Made by a program: the position numbers and the translations under genes | DNA from: Pseudomonadota bacterium | GTDB taxonomy: Bacteria > Pseudomonadota > Alphaproteobacteria > Acetobacterales > Acetobacteraceae | Assembly (NCBI GenBank): GCA_021841985.1 | Contig: JAKCCP010000121.1 | Coordinates: 1-5,336 of the forward strand | DNA: 5,336 bases | Direction of reading: 5' to 3' | Shown here: in pieces, positions 1 to 5,336 of the stretch | How the letters are laid out: the number at the start of each line of letters is the position of its first letter | Position numbering within the stretch: position 1 is the stretch's first letter | Notes under the pieces: generated by a model | Seen by the model: the letters and a program-made list of their open reading frames with translations, nothing else | What the model was told of the DNA's origin: nothing | Databases searched by the model: none

Positions 1-328
1 ATCTGGCCACGAACTCGTCGCCGGCCTTGCGCGCCGCCTGTTCGGCGGCGTCGAGCACGCGCACCAGATCGGGCGCGGCTTGCGGCTGGCCGGCGCCGCT
101 TCCTTGCACTTTCGGGAGTTTCGCGAGTTCCGCGTCCACCGCCGCCTTGGCCGCTTCCGGGCGCCCGCCGGCGGCGCGAATCAGGCCCGAGGCGGCGCCT
201 TCCTCATCATCGAGCAGCGCCTTCAGCAGATGCTCGGCGCCGAGGCGCTGGTGGAATTCGCGGATGGCGATGGTTTGCGCGGCCTGAAGAAAACCGCGTG
301 CCCGCTCGGTGAATTTTTCGATGTCCAT
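1..328 (-). CDS. clpB: ATP-dependent chaperone ClpB, N-terminal part (partial)
   Basis: ClpB is a cytoplasmic AAA+ disaggregase that works with DnaK/DnaJ/GrpE to resolubilise aggregated proteins. Only the first 109 codons are present; the frame stays open to the left edge, so the ATPase domains lie outside. The visible residues form the Clp N-domain: the start MDIEKFTERARGF, then QTIAIREFHQRLGAEHLLKA at about residues 18-37, LLDDEEGAASGLIRAAGG at 38-55, and a helical stretch beginning PDLVRVLDAAEQAARKAGDE at 86-105. HLLKALLDDEEG and the MD-E-FTER start are typical of ClpB rather than ClpA or ClpC. The ATG is preceded by GAGGGA seven bases upstream, which supports this start. The gene lies about 97 bases downstream of coq9 on the same strand and may have its own promoter or be read through from def-coq9. 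I could not assign a convincing heat-shock promoter. Confidence 0.93.
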   Translation of the reverse strand, partial: MDIEKFTERARGFLQAAQTIAIREFHQRLGAEHLLKALLDDEEGAASGLIRAAGGRPEAAKAAVDAELAKLPKVQGSGAGQPQAAPDLVRVLDAAEQAARKAGDEFVAR

Positions 329-357
329 GTCTCTGTCCCTCGTGACGTAGGCGACCT

Positions 358-388
358 CCCGCCGGCCCCGGTCGCGGCGGCCGGCGGG
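358..388. repeat. 9-bp inverted repeat between coq9 and clpB
   Basis: CCCGCCGGC at 358-366 is exactly complementary to GCCGGCGGG at 380-388, with a 13-base loop. In the clpB-ward transcript this would form a very GC-rich hairpin ending about 29 bases before the clpB ATG. No T-run follows on the minus strand, so it does not look like an ordinary intrinsic terminator. It could be a 5' leader structure, an attenuator-like element or an mRNA processing/stability element. In such GC-rich DNA a chance origin is possible, though a perfect 9-bp stem is on the long side. Confidence 0.5.
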
Positions 389-427
389 ATGTTTTCGGGA
401 GTCATCTGGGCGATCGGGGGGAGGGTC

Positions 428-1054
428 TCAAGAGGGGGCGGGGAGGCACCGTGCGAATGGCAGACGGGCTTGCAAGCGGACGCGCATCTGGCCCAGAGTT
501 TTCAGCCCGGCGAGGCGCCGATCGAGAAAGGCGAGGGTTGCCGCGTCATCGGCGCTGGCATCGGTGAGCCAGTAAAGCAGCGTCGCGCCATAAATGCCGG
601 CGAGCGTCGCGCGTTTGGTGTACCAGGAAAAATCGGCAGCCTGATCGCCGGCCGCGTGCCAGATCGCGTCCACGGTCGCGGCGAGGAGGCGGGCAGCCAC
701 GGGGGCGTTCCGCCGCCTCGCAAGGCGGCCAAGGGCCCGGCGCACCGCCGTCTTCTCTGGCCGCATGACGGCAAGCCGCGCCGCGATCAGCGCCCGCACC
801 CGCCCGGTCAGGCCGCGCCCGGCGAGATCGGCGCGCGTCGCCATGAGGCGGTCGGCGCGGGCGGAGAAGGCCGCGATCATAGCGAGCGCGCCGCCGGGGA
901 AAAGCCGCGCCGCCTCGGCCTCCGCCTGGCCATGGCGGCGGAGCACGGCGGCGAGCGCGGGCAGCGACCAGCCGGGAAATTCCGGCTCGGCGAGCAGGAG
1001 AGCGAGCGCCGCGTCACGCGCCTCGGCCAGGGCATCGGTCAGTTCATCGATCAT
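428..1054 (-). CDS. coq9: COQ9 family protein (ubiquinone biosynthesis accessory factor)
   Basis: COQ9 is a TetR-fold lipid-binding protein; in eukaryotes it delivers ubiquinone intermediates to the COQ7 hydroxylase. Alphaproteobacterial homologues are presumed to have a similar role at the inner membrane. The 208-residue product has the family hallmarks in order: a TetR-like N-terminal part with [11 protein letters not shown] (24-34) and [12 protein letters not shown] (49-60), then the COQ9 C-terminal domain with the run [20 protein letters not shown] (128-147), next [13 protein letters not shown] (155-167) and FLDRRLAGL (176-184). The D-IW--AGD--DF-WYTKR signature is diagnostic. The start at 1054 fits because its ATG overlaps the def stop as ATGA and a GGAG lies eight bases upstream inside def; in-frame sequence further upstream lies within def and does not resemble the family. 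Proximity to a divergent rpsU is, from general knowledge, a recurring alphaproteobacterial arrangement. Catalysis is not expected. Confidence 0.9.
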   Translation of the reverse strand: MIDELTDALAEARDAALALLLAEPEFPGWSLPALAAVLRRHGQAEAEAARLFPGGALAMIAAFSARADRLMATRADLAGRGLTGRVRALIAARLAVMRPEKTAVRRALGRLARRRNAPVAARLLAATVDAIWHAAGDQAADFSWYTKRATLAGIYGATLLYWLTDASADDAATLAFLDRRLAGLKTLGQMRVRLQARLPFARCLPAPS

Positions 1055-1587
1055 GCCGCCCGCTCCGCCGCGCGGCTCAATTCCGGCTCGAAGCCGAACA
1101 GGCGAAAATCGGTCATGCGCATGGGATAGAGAATACCGTCGAGATGATCGGTCTCGTGCTGCACGACGCCGGCATGGAACCCGGCGGCGACGCGCTCGAT
1201 GGGCGCCCCCTCGCCATCGAGGCCGCGATAGCGGATCCGCCACGGCCGCGGCACGGCGCCGCGGAGGCCAGGGATGGAAAGACACCCCTCCCAGCGGAGG
1301 CGAATGTCATCGCCGAGCGGCTCGATCTCGGGGTTGATGAGGACGCTCGGGGCGAGCGGCGCATCCTCCGCGTCGTCACCGCCGCGCGCTTCGGGGACGC
1401 GATAGACGAAGAGCCGGAGCGGCACGTGGATTTGCGGCGCGGCAAGGCCGACGCCGGGGGCATCCATCATCGTCTCCATCATGTCGGCGATCAGGCGGCG
1501 GATTTCCGGCGCCGTCGGGTCGGGAACCGGGGCGGCTTTCTGGAGCAGCACGGGATGGCCCATGCGGGCGATCTTCAAAATGGCCAT
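1051..1587 (-). CDS. def: Peptide deformylase (not beside fmt)
   Basis: This is a metalloenzyme that removes the N-formyl group from nascent polypeptides in the cytoplasm. All three family motifs are present in the 178-residue product: GVGLAAPQ at 45-52, EGCLS at 100-104 with metal ligand C102, and HETDH at 144-148 with ligands H144 and H148 and catalytic E145. An acidic insert (residues 67-77, [11 protein letters not shown]) precedes the LINPEI strand. The [11 protein letters not shown] and YPMRM-D--LFGF segments resemble the deformylase type found as a second copy in many alphaproteobacteria, and fmt is not adjacent, so this may be a paralogue of the canonical def-fmt enzyme (inference). 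[14 protein letters not shown] is the usual family start. A purine-rich GAGGG lies only two bases before this ATG, unusually close, so a GTG three codons upstream (1596) cannot be excluded. It overlaps coq9 by four bases. Confidence 0.95.
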   Translation of the reverse strand: MAILKIARMGHPVLLQKAAPVPDPTAPEIRRLIADMMETMMDAPGVGLAAPQIHVPLRLFVYRVPEARGGDDAEDAPLAPSVLINPEIEPLGDDIRLRWEGCLSIPGLRGAVPRPWRIRYRGLDGEGAPIERVAAGFHAGVVQHETDHLDGILYPMRMTDFRLFGFEPELSRAAERAA

Positions 1588-1615
1588 GTCCCTCACATAG
1601 GCGCTGGAAAAAGCT

Positions 1616-1643
1616 TTGGCGAGAGGCCGGCGCGTGCTATAGC
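1616..1643 (+). promoter_or_regulatory. Predicted sigma-70-type promoter of rpsU
   Basis: TTGGCG at 1616-1621 and TATAGC at 1638-1643 are separated by 16 bases within the 150-bp spacer between divergent def and rpsU. The context GTGCTATAGCGCC resembles strong alphaproteobacterial promoters for translation genes. Transcription would start near 1650, giving an untranslated leader of about 88 bases before the rpsU GTG. GCTATAGC (1636-1643) is a perfect palindrome, so a -10-like hexamer also reads towards def, but I see no matching -35 on that strand. Confidence 0.55.
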
Positions 1644-1648
1644 GCCTC

Positions 1649-1702
1649 GCCCGGACGGCCGCTTCCGCCCCCGGGTGTCTTTTGTTCGCGGCCGGGATGG
1701 GC
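1649..1702 (+). promoter_or_regulatory. Stem-loop in the rpsU 5' leader
   Basis: CGGCCGC at 1656-1662 pairs perfectly with GCGGCCG at 1688-1694 across a 25-base loop containing TCTTTTGTT. The stem can extend outward past a small internal loop by pairing GCCC (1649-1652) with GGGC (1699-1702). With the predicted promoter, this hairpin would sit at or near the extreme 5' end of the rpsU mRNA. It ends about 18 bases before the ribosome binding site. A role in mRNA stability or S21 feedback control is possible but purely inferred. Confidence 0.4.
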
Positions 1703-1737
1703 CTGGCCACGTCTCAGCGAGAGGAGAAAGCCGCCAA

Positions 1738-1941
1738 GTGCAAGTCGTTGTTCGTGACAATAATGTCGATCAGGCGCTCAAAGCGCTCAAGAAAAAGCTG
1801 CAGCGCGAAGGCGTGTTCCGCGAGATGAAGCTGCGGCGTCATTACGAGAAACCCTCCGAACGCCGCGCCCGCGAAGCCGCCGAAGCGGTGCGCCGGGCCC
1901 GCAAGATGGAGCGCAAGCGCCTGGAGCGCGAAGGATTCTGA
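1738..1941 (+). CDS. rpsU: 30S ribosomal protein S21 (bS21), GTG start
   Basis: bS21 is a small, highly basic protein of the 30S platform near the 3' end of 16S rRNA and assists translation initiation. The 67-residue product shows the conserved start [20 protein letters not shown], then [20 protein letters not shown] (21-40), followed by an Arg/Lys-rich helix to the end ([20 protein letters not shown]). The length is normal for the alphaproteobacterial form. GTG at 1738 is the only start codon compatible with the family N-terminus. GAGGAG at 1721-1726 is the ribosome binding site, 11 bases upstream, slightly long spacing. The gene is divergent from def-coq9-clpB and has a good promoter (1616-1643). 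The MaoC-like gene follows after 49 bases on the same strand and could be co-transcribed, as I see no clear terminator between them. Confidence 0.97.
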   Translation: MQVVVRDNNVDQALKALKKKLQREGVFREMKLRRHYEKPSERRAREAAEAVRRARKMERKRLEREGF

Positions 1942-1990
1942 AGCCCGCGCGGGGGAGGGGACGGCGTCCTGCCGGGGAACGGCGGGCGCC

Positions 1991-2467
1991 ATGACCCAGG
2001 ATCTGCCAACCCCGGTCGCGGCGCGCTATTTCGAGGATTACCCGCTCGGTTCGGTATGTGAATACGGCCCGGTCAGCGTGACCGAGGCCGAGATCATCGC
2101 CTTCGCCCGCCAATTCGACCCGCAATCGATCCATACCGATCCGGAAGCCGCCGCGTCCGGCCCGTTCGGCGGGTTGATCGCCAGCGGCTGGCACACCGCC
2201 GGGCTGATGATGCGGCTGCTCGCGGTCCATTTTCTCTCGCCGGTCGCCAGCATCGCCTCTCCCGGCATCGATGAACTACGCTGGCGGGCGCCGGTGCGGC
2301 CGGGCGATGCCTTGCGCGTGCGGGTGCGGGTGACGGAAGCCCAGATCTCGCGCTCGAAACCCGATCGCGGCATGATCCGGAGCGCGATCGAGATCGTCAA
2401 CCAGCACGAAACCGTGGTGATGTCGCTCTCGGCGATGAATTTGATGCGCTGCCGACCGGCGTCCTGA
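1991..2467 (+). CDS. MaoC-like hotdog-fold dehydratase/hydratase
   Basis: This is a 158-residue single-hotdog protein of the MaoC / R-specific enoyl-CoA hydratase superfamily, expected to add or remove water across a 2-enoyl-CoA-type double bond in the cytoplasm. The N-terminal RYFEDYPLGS (12-21) and the catalytic region AFARQFDPQSIHTDPEAAA (37-55) are typical. The presumed catalytic pair is D43 and H48. The classical GDxNPxH motif is modified to FDPQSIH, as in many members annotated simply as MaoC family dehydratases, so the substrate cannot be deduced. Further family segments are FGGLIASGWHTAGLMMRLL (59-77), DELRWRAPVRPGD (94-106) and SRSKPDRGMIRS (120-131). The ATG at 1991 places the RYFEDY motif at the usual distance from the N-terminus, although the upstream Shine-Dalgarno is weak. 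It lies 49 bases after rpsU, possibly relying on read-through, and converges with the PEP-CTERM gene. Confidence 0.9.
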   Translation: MTQDLPTPVAARYFEDYPLGSVCEYGPVSVTEAEIIAFARQFDPQSIHTDPEAAASGPFGGLIASGWHTAGLMMRLLAVHFLSPVASIASPGIDELRWRAPVRPGDALRVRVRVTEAQISRSKPDRGMIRSAIEIVNQHETVVMSLSAMNLMRCRPAS

Positions 2468-2475
2468 GCCAAAGC

Positions 2476-2496
2476 CGGGCAGATGCCCGCTCTTCT
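2476..2496. terminator. Small hairpin in the convergent gap, weak terminator candidate
   Basis: CGGGC (2476-2480) and GCCCG (2485-2489) form a 5-bp GC stem with an AGAT tetraloop, followed on the plus strand by the pyrimidine-rich CTCTTCT. It lies in the 50-bp gap between the convergent MaoC-like and PEP-CTERM genes, where a bidirectional terminator would be expected. The U-tract is poor on both strands, so the efficiency is doubtful. Confidence 0.35.
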
Positions 2497-2517
2497 CCGG
2501 CGGCCGTTGCGCGCCGC

Positions 2518-3327
2518 TCAGCGCCGGCGCAGCCGCGCTGCGCCAAGGCCGAACAGGGCGGTTCCGAACAGAACCAGCGAGGCCGGCTCAGGCACGGGAA
2601 TCGGGTTACCCGAGTTGGTGGGCGGCACCAGGCCGGGGGTCGAGATCGTGCCGCTCCCCGAGATACTGCCATTAGTGATGATGGTCGTGCCAGAGGCCTG
2701 GATCCCGGTCTCGCTGAAGGCGAGGGTGATGCTCATCGTCTGATCGAGCGAGGAAACCCCATTATAGCTGAGAATATTCGCCCCCGAGCCGGGATTGGCG
2801 GCGACGAAATTGCCGACTTCGTAAACCGTCACCGATTCGCTGCCCGAAGCAGCACTTCCGGTCTCGTTGAGGATCTCCGAATGATATTGCTGGCCATTGA
2901 TGGTGATCGAACTCGCCCCAGTAAAAGTGCCGAGCGCGGAGCCCAGGGTGAAACTATCGAGCGTGCCGAAATTGAAGCTGACGCTGCTGGGAAGGCTCTG
3001 ATTGCCCGAATAGGCGGTGATCGCGGAATTGCCGTCCTGACCCATGGGGGTCAAGGATCCGGTTCCCTGGGCCCAGGCGACGGGAGATGCGGAAAACCCG
3101 GTTCCTCCCGAAAACACCAATCCGCGCCCGGCCGCGATGAGGGAAAACAGATCCGCTCCGGCCTGGGAGGGGCTGACGGTGGGGGTGGACAAAACGGCGG
3201 AACCGGTGATCGTTCCCGCCAGCGCCGGCGTGGCAACCACGAGGAACGGGAATGCCGCCAAGGCCGTCGCCGCGCGCGCCGGGCCCGCCAGCGAGATCCG
3301 CATCCGGGCCAAAACCGAGATTTTCAT
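2518..3327 (-). CDS. PEP-CTERM sorting domain protein, secreted
   Basis: This is a 269-residue exported protein of unknown function with a C-terminal PEP-CTERM sorting tag. Residues 1-37 form a signal peptide: basic n-region with MKISVLARMR, hydrophobic core AATALAAFPFLVVA, and probable cleavage after ATPALA (A37/G38). The mature part (38-240) has no cysteine, is rich in Ser/Thr/Gly and is probably beta-rich, with segments such as SVSFNFGTLDSFTLG (115-129) and SITINGQQYHSEIL (140-153); I recognise no enzymatic domain. After a Pro-rich linker comes VPEPAS (245-250), a short membrane helix LVLFGTALFGLGAA and the basic tail RLRRR. Proteins of this class are normally processed by an exosortase (XrtA/EpsH) and often accompany exopolysaccharide production; no exosortase gene is in the window. 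The start at 3327 is preferred over an in-frame ATG at 3402 because GGAGGG lies seven bases upstream of it. The upstream spacer is about 200 bp and contains a predicted promoter. Confidence 0.9.
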   Translation of the reverse strand: MKISVLARMRISLAGPARAATALAAFPFLVVATPALAGTITGSAVLSTPTVSPSQAGADLFSLIAAGRGLVFSGGTGFSASPVAWAQGTGSLTPMGQDGNSAITAYSGNQSLPSSVSFNFGTLDSFTLGSALGTFTGASSITINGQQYHSEILNETGSAASGSESVTVYEVGNFVAANPGSGANILSYNGVSSLDQTMSITLAFSETGIQASGTTIITNGSISGSGTISTPGLVPPTNSGNPIPVPEPASLVLFGTALFGLGAARLRRR

Positions 3328-3334
3328 GCGCACA

Positions 3335-3340
3335 CCCTCC
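3335..3340 (-). promoter_or_regulatory. Ribosome binding site deciding the PEP-CTERM start
   Basis: The minus strand reads GGAGGG here, seven bases before the ATG at 3327. An alternative in-frame ATG at 3402 has no Shine-Dalgarno and would place 25 extra residues in front of the signal peptide, so the downstream start is chosen. Confidence 0.8.
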
Positions 3341-3427
3341 GCAACGATAGCCACTTCACCACCTCTGGGCACACCAGCCATGGTTTGCGACTTCCCTTTC
3401 ATGTAGATTAATTTCAGCGCAAACGCA

Positions 3428-3446
3428 AGAACGAAACGGGCGTTCT
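3428..3446. repeat. 6-bp inverted repeat in the PEP-CTERM leader
   Basis: AGAACG (3428-3433) and CGTTCT (3441-3446) form a perfect 6-bp inverted repeat with a 7-base spacer. On the minus strand it lies just downstream of the predicted transcription start of the PEP-CTERM gene. The T-run on that strand precedes the stem rather than following it, so it is not a terminator for tamB. It could be an operator or leader hairpin; chance is possible at this length. Confidence 0.4.
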
Positions 3447-3461
3447 AAAAACTTTCATGAC

Positions 3462-3482
3462 AGACGGATTATGTGAACGTCT
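3462..3482. repeat. Inverted repeat flanking the predicted -10 element
   Basis: AGACG (3462-3466) and CGTCT (3478-3482) are complementary, with an 11-base centre that holds the predicted -10 hexamer CATAAT of the minus-strand promoter (3468-3473). A regulator bound to these arms would cover the -10 and the start site. The arms are only 5 bp, so this is suggestive at best. Confidence 0.35.
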
Positions 3483-3495
3483 CGTGATCAGGCAA
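3468..3495 (-). promoter_or_regulatory. Predicted promoter of the PEP-CTERM gene
   Basis: On the minus strand, TTGCCT (3495-3490) and CATAAT (3473-3468) are separated by 16 bases, matching sigma-70 consensus at four and five of six positions. Transcription would start near 3461, leaving a leader of about 134 bases before the ATG at 3327. The AT-rich tract at 3507-3538 lies just upstream of the -35 and could act as an UP-like element. A single unidentified activator or repressor could act through the neighbouring inverted repeats. Confidence 0.45.
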
Positions 3496-3511
3496 GAATC
3501 AGGACCATTTC

Positions 3512-3538
3512 ATTAAGTTTATTAATTATATTAATATT
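3512..3538. repeat. Three tandem 9-bp AT-rich units
   Basis: Three consecutive units each begin with ATTAA at exact 9-base spacing: ATTAAGTTT (3512-3520), ATTAATTAT (3521-3529) and ATTAATATT (3530-3538). The last unit overlaps the tamB stop codon and its final two codons. In a window this GC-rich the tract is conspicuous. It may be an UP-like promoter element or a binding site for an AT-preferring regulator; the repeat units are imperfect. Confidence 0.45.
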
Positions 3539-5336
3539 GGAGCTGGTAACTCAGGCCGACGCTGTTGGCGCCGTAGCCGCTGCCGGCGGTGGTATTGAGC
3601 TTGACGCCGCGCCCGAGATTGACCTGTAGCTCCGCCTGGGTGTCGTTGGTGCCGGTGGTGCCCTGCTTCGCGCCGAGATAGACGCCGGGGGCGACGTAGC
3701 GCCCGGCCTCCAGTGTCGGCACCGCCTGCGCCGCCCCCGGCCCGCCGGCGCCGCCCGGCCCCGGCGTCTGACTGGTCGGGGTGCCGACCGTCAGCCGGTC
3801 GAGGCCGAGGTAGCTCCGGATGCTGTTCATCGTGCTGCTCGGCCCCGCCGCGCCGGAGAGCTGCGCGACCCCGGCGGCGATCTCGGCCAATTGCAGGGCG
3901 CTGAGCTGGGACGCCGATTGCCCGAACAGGAGATGGGCGAGAATATCGTCCTGCGGCAGTTCCGGGGTGCTGGCGAGGGTGATTTTCGGCGCCGAGGCGA
4001 AGCCGCCGACGGTGAGTGTCGCCGAGACATTGCCGTTCGAGCTGGTGGCGACGAGGTTGAGCGCCGGGTCGATCCGGTGCCCGCCCGCGAAACCGATCTC
4101 GCCGGAGGTGAAATTGAGCGAGGTGCCGCCGAGAGCGACGGTGCCGCGGATCAGCTTGAGCCCACCCTTCATTACCGGCGCGGCGGCATCGCCGCTGACA
4201 TCGAGGCGCCCGCCGAGTTCGGCATCGATGCCGCGGCCATGGATGAACACCGCCTCCGGCGCGATGACGGCGAGCGCGAGCGTGACCTCCGGCCCACGCG
4301 CCGCCGACGCCGTGGGCGGTGGCGTTGGTGTGCCGGCGCGGCGGACAGCGAGCGTCGCAACCGAGGGCGGCAGCGAATCGGGGATGGTGATTTCGGCGCG
4401 CTTGAGGGTGAGCGTGCCGCCGAGCGACATCGCCCCCGCCGCCGCGCCGGAGAGATGGAGGTCGCTATCCAGCCGTTCATTGAGCTGGTCGGTGACGATC
4501 GGGCTCGCGTTCTGGGCGGCGATGGTGAGATCGAGCGGGAGACCGGGCGCGAGCACGCCGATCTTGCCCGCAGCGGTGATCGTCCCCTGCCCGGCCTTGG
4601 CGGTGAGGCTCGCGATGCGGAGCGTCTGGCCGCTTGCCTCCAGCCGGGCGGCGATGGCGCGGAGATCGAGACCTTGCGCGAAATCCCGCGCCTCGGCATC
4701 GGCGAGCGTCGCGCCGCCGCTGAGGGAGGGGGCGGCGCGGGTGCCGGAAATCCCCGCGTCGAGGGTGAGCGCGCCGGTGACGCGCTGCCCGCCGGCGGTC
4801 AGAATCGGATCGAGGAGGGCGAGATCGAGCCGCCCGCGCGCGGAGAGCGAAAACGCCCCGTCCGGGGCCATCGGCACCGCCCCGGCGACCGTGAGATGGA
4901 CATGGCGCCCGGCATCGAGGGCGCTGTCGAGCTGAATTTTGTCGCCGTCGAGACGGGCCTTGGCGCGGAGATTGGCCGGCGGCATCGCGCTGGCCGGCCC
5001 GCTCGCGGCGTGGAGCCCGGTTGCGGTCAGCGTCACCAGGCCGGCGGGTCGCGCCGGCGCGCCGCTGAGATGGGCGGTGAGGCTCGCGACCCCGGCGCTG
5101 TTGGCGAGGGCGGGGAAAAACGGCGCGGCGAGCGCCGGGGTCGCGTTTTCGAGGCTCGCGGTCGCATCGAGACGCGGGGTGAGCCGGCCGGCCAGGGTGA
5201 GACGCGCGGCGCCGAGGCCGAGCGCGAGGCGGTCGAGCGCGACGCCGTCGGCGAAAGCGAGATGCATCGGCGAAAGCAGCCGGAGCGACTCGCCATGCCA
5301 TGACGCCGCGAGCGCGGCGAGGAAGAGGCGCTTGGC
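3531..5336 (-). CDS. tamB: TamB, translocation and assembly module, C-terminal part (partial)
   Basis: TamB is a large periplasmic, inner-membrane-anchored beta-taco protein that works with the outer-membrane Omp85 protein TamA and is implicated in outer-membrane biogenesis and phospholipid transport. The frame is open to the right edge, giving 601 residues of the C-terminal portion; the start, signal anchor and N-terminal repeats are outside. The fragment consists of repeated alternating hydrophobic beta-strands such as LTLAGRLTPRLDATASLENA. It ends in the conserved TamB/DUF490 domain, seen in MKGGLKLIRGTVALGGTSLN, FTSGEIGFAGGHRIDPALNL, ELPQDDILAHLLFGQ, SYLGLDRLTVG, and EAGRYVAPGVYLGAKQG. 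The terminal GLSYQLQY, ending in an aromatic residue, resembles an outer-membrane-protein beta-signal. A Gly/Pro-rich 23-residue linker (3714-3782) separates LDRLTVG from EAGRYV, and another Pro-rich stretch lies near 4310-4350. tamA would be expected upstream, outside the window. Confidence 0.93.
   Translation of the reverse strand, partial: AKRLFLAALAASWHGESLRLLSPMHLAFADGVALDRLALGLGAARLTLAGRLTPRLDATASLENATPALAAPFFPALANSAGVASLTAHLSGAPARPAGLVTLTATGLHAASGPASAMPPANLRAKARLDGDKIQLDSALDAGRHVHLTVAGAVPMAPDGAFSLSARGRLDLALLDPILTAGGQRVTGALTLDAGISGTRAAPSLSGGATLADAEARDFAQGLDLRAIAARLEASGQTLRIASLTAKAGQGTITAAGKIGVLAPGLPLDLTIAAQNASPIVTDQLNERLDSDLHLSGAAAGAMSLGGTLTLKRAEITIPDSLPPSVATLAVRRAGTPTPPPTASAARGPEVTLALAVIAPEAVFIHGRGIDAELGGRLDVSGDAAAPVMKGGLKLIRGTVALGGTSLNFTSGEIGFAGGHRIDPALNLVATSSNGNVSATLTVGGFASAPKITLASTPELPQDDILAHLLFGQSASQLSALQLAEIAAGVAQLSGAAGPSSTMNSIRSYLGLDRLTVGTPTSQTPGPGGAGGPGAAQAVPTLEAGRYVAPGVYLGAKQGTTGTNDTQAELQVNLGRGVKLNTTAGSGYGANSVGLSYQLQY

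Noticed and set aside
400..432. Possible heat-shock (RpoH) promoter for clpB, CTTGAG at the coq9 stop with CCCAGATG downstream
   Set aside because: The -35-like CTTGAGA is good, but the -10 region and spacing do not match the CCCCATnT-type or alphaproteobacterial RpoH consensus.
80..1129. Long open plus-strand frame (349 codons) opposite clpB, coq9 and the def 3' end
   Set aside because: It is antisense to genes with clear family motifs; its translation is Arg/Gly-rich low complexity, as expected of a shadow frame in GC-rich DNA.
1942..1955. CCCGCGCGGG palindrome just after the rpsU stop as a terminator
   Set aside because: It has no room for a loop and no following T-run; it is more likely ordinary GC-rich sequence.
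2881..3411. Plus-strand open frames opposite the PEP-CTERM gene
   Set aside because: The minus-strand product has a signal peptide, sorting tag and good ribosome binding site; the opposite frames lack any such features.
3491..3507. Sigma-54-like TGG...TTGC sequence on the minus strand upstream of the PEP-CTERM gene
   Set aside because: The GG and GC are separated by 11 rather than 10 bases, and sigma-54 promoters tolerate spacing changes poorly; the inner bases also match weakly.
3891..5303. Long open plus-strand frame (470 codons) opposite tamB
   Set aside because: The minus strand encodes an unmistakable TamB C-terminus; the plus-strand product is Arg/Glu/Gly-rich with no recognisable domain.
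1..5336. CRISPR arrays, tRNA or rRNA genes, insertion sequences, toxin-antitoxin or phage-defence genes
   Set aside because: No regular repeat-spacer structure, RNA gene signature, transposase or terminal repeats were seen, and essentially all sequence is covered by recognised genes.

Overview
The window comes from a GC-rich alphaproteobacterium. An S21 protein of the [15 protein letters not shown] type, a COQ9-family ubiquinone protein and an alphaproteobacterial-style TamB C-terminus together point to the Rhodospirillales, possibly an Acetobacteraceae-like lineage. The order is an inference; no taxonomic marker in the window settles it. Gene density is high and codon use is uniformly GC-rich. 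The one clear exception is an AT-rich intergenic stretch around 3400-3540.

Layout: the left part (1-1587) is a minus-strand run transcribed right to left, def (peptide deformylase) > coq9 (COQ9 family) > clpB (start only; the gene runs off the left edge). def and coq9 overlap by four bases (ATGA) and are probably translationally coupled; clpB follows after about 97 bases that contain a 9-bp inverted repeat. A 150-bp divergent spacer (1588-1737) carries a convincing promoter for rpsU (ribosomal protein S21, GTG start), whose predicted transcript would begin with a stem-loop. rpsU is followed on the same strand by a MaoC-like hotdog dehydratase (1991-2467).

The right part is minus-strand again. 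A secreted PEP-CTERM protein (2518-3327) converges with the MaoC gene across a 50-bp gap with a small hairpin. Upstream of it lies a roughly 200-bp regulatory region with a candidate sigma-70 promoter, two inverted repeats and three tandem 9-bp AT-rich units. Beyond that is the C-terminal 601 residues of TamB (3531 to the right edge), whose start is outside the window.

Most of the window is housekeeping: protein maturation (def), ubiquinone biosynthesis (coq9), proteostasis (clpB), translation (rpsU) and envelope biogenesis (tamB). The PEP-CTERM gene is the only accessory-looking item. I do not see a new multi-gene system here; the findings are modest regulatory and context observations.
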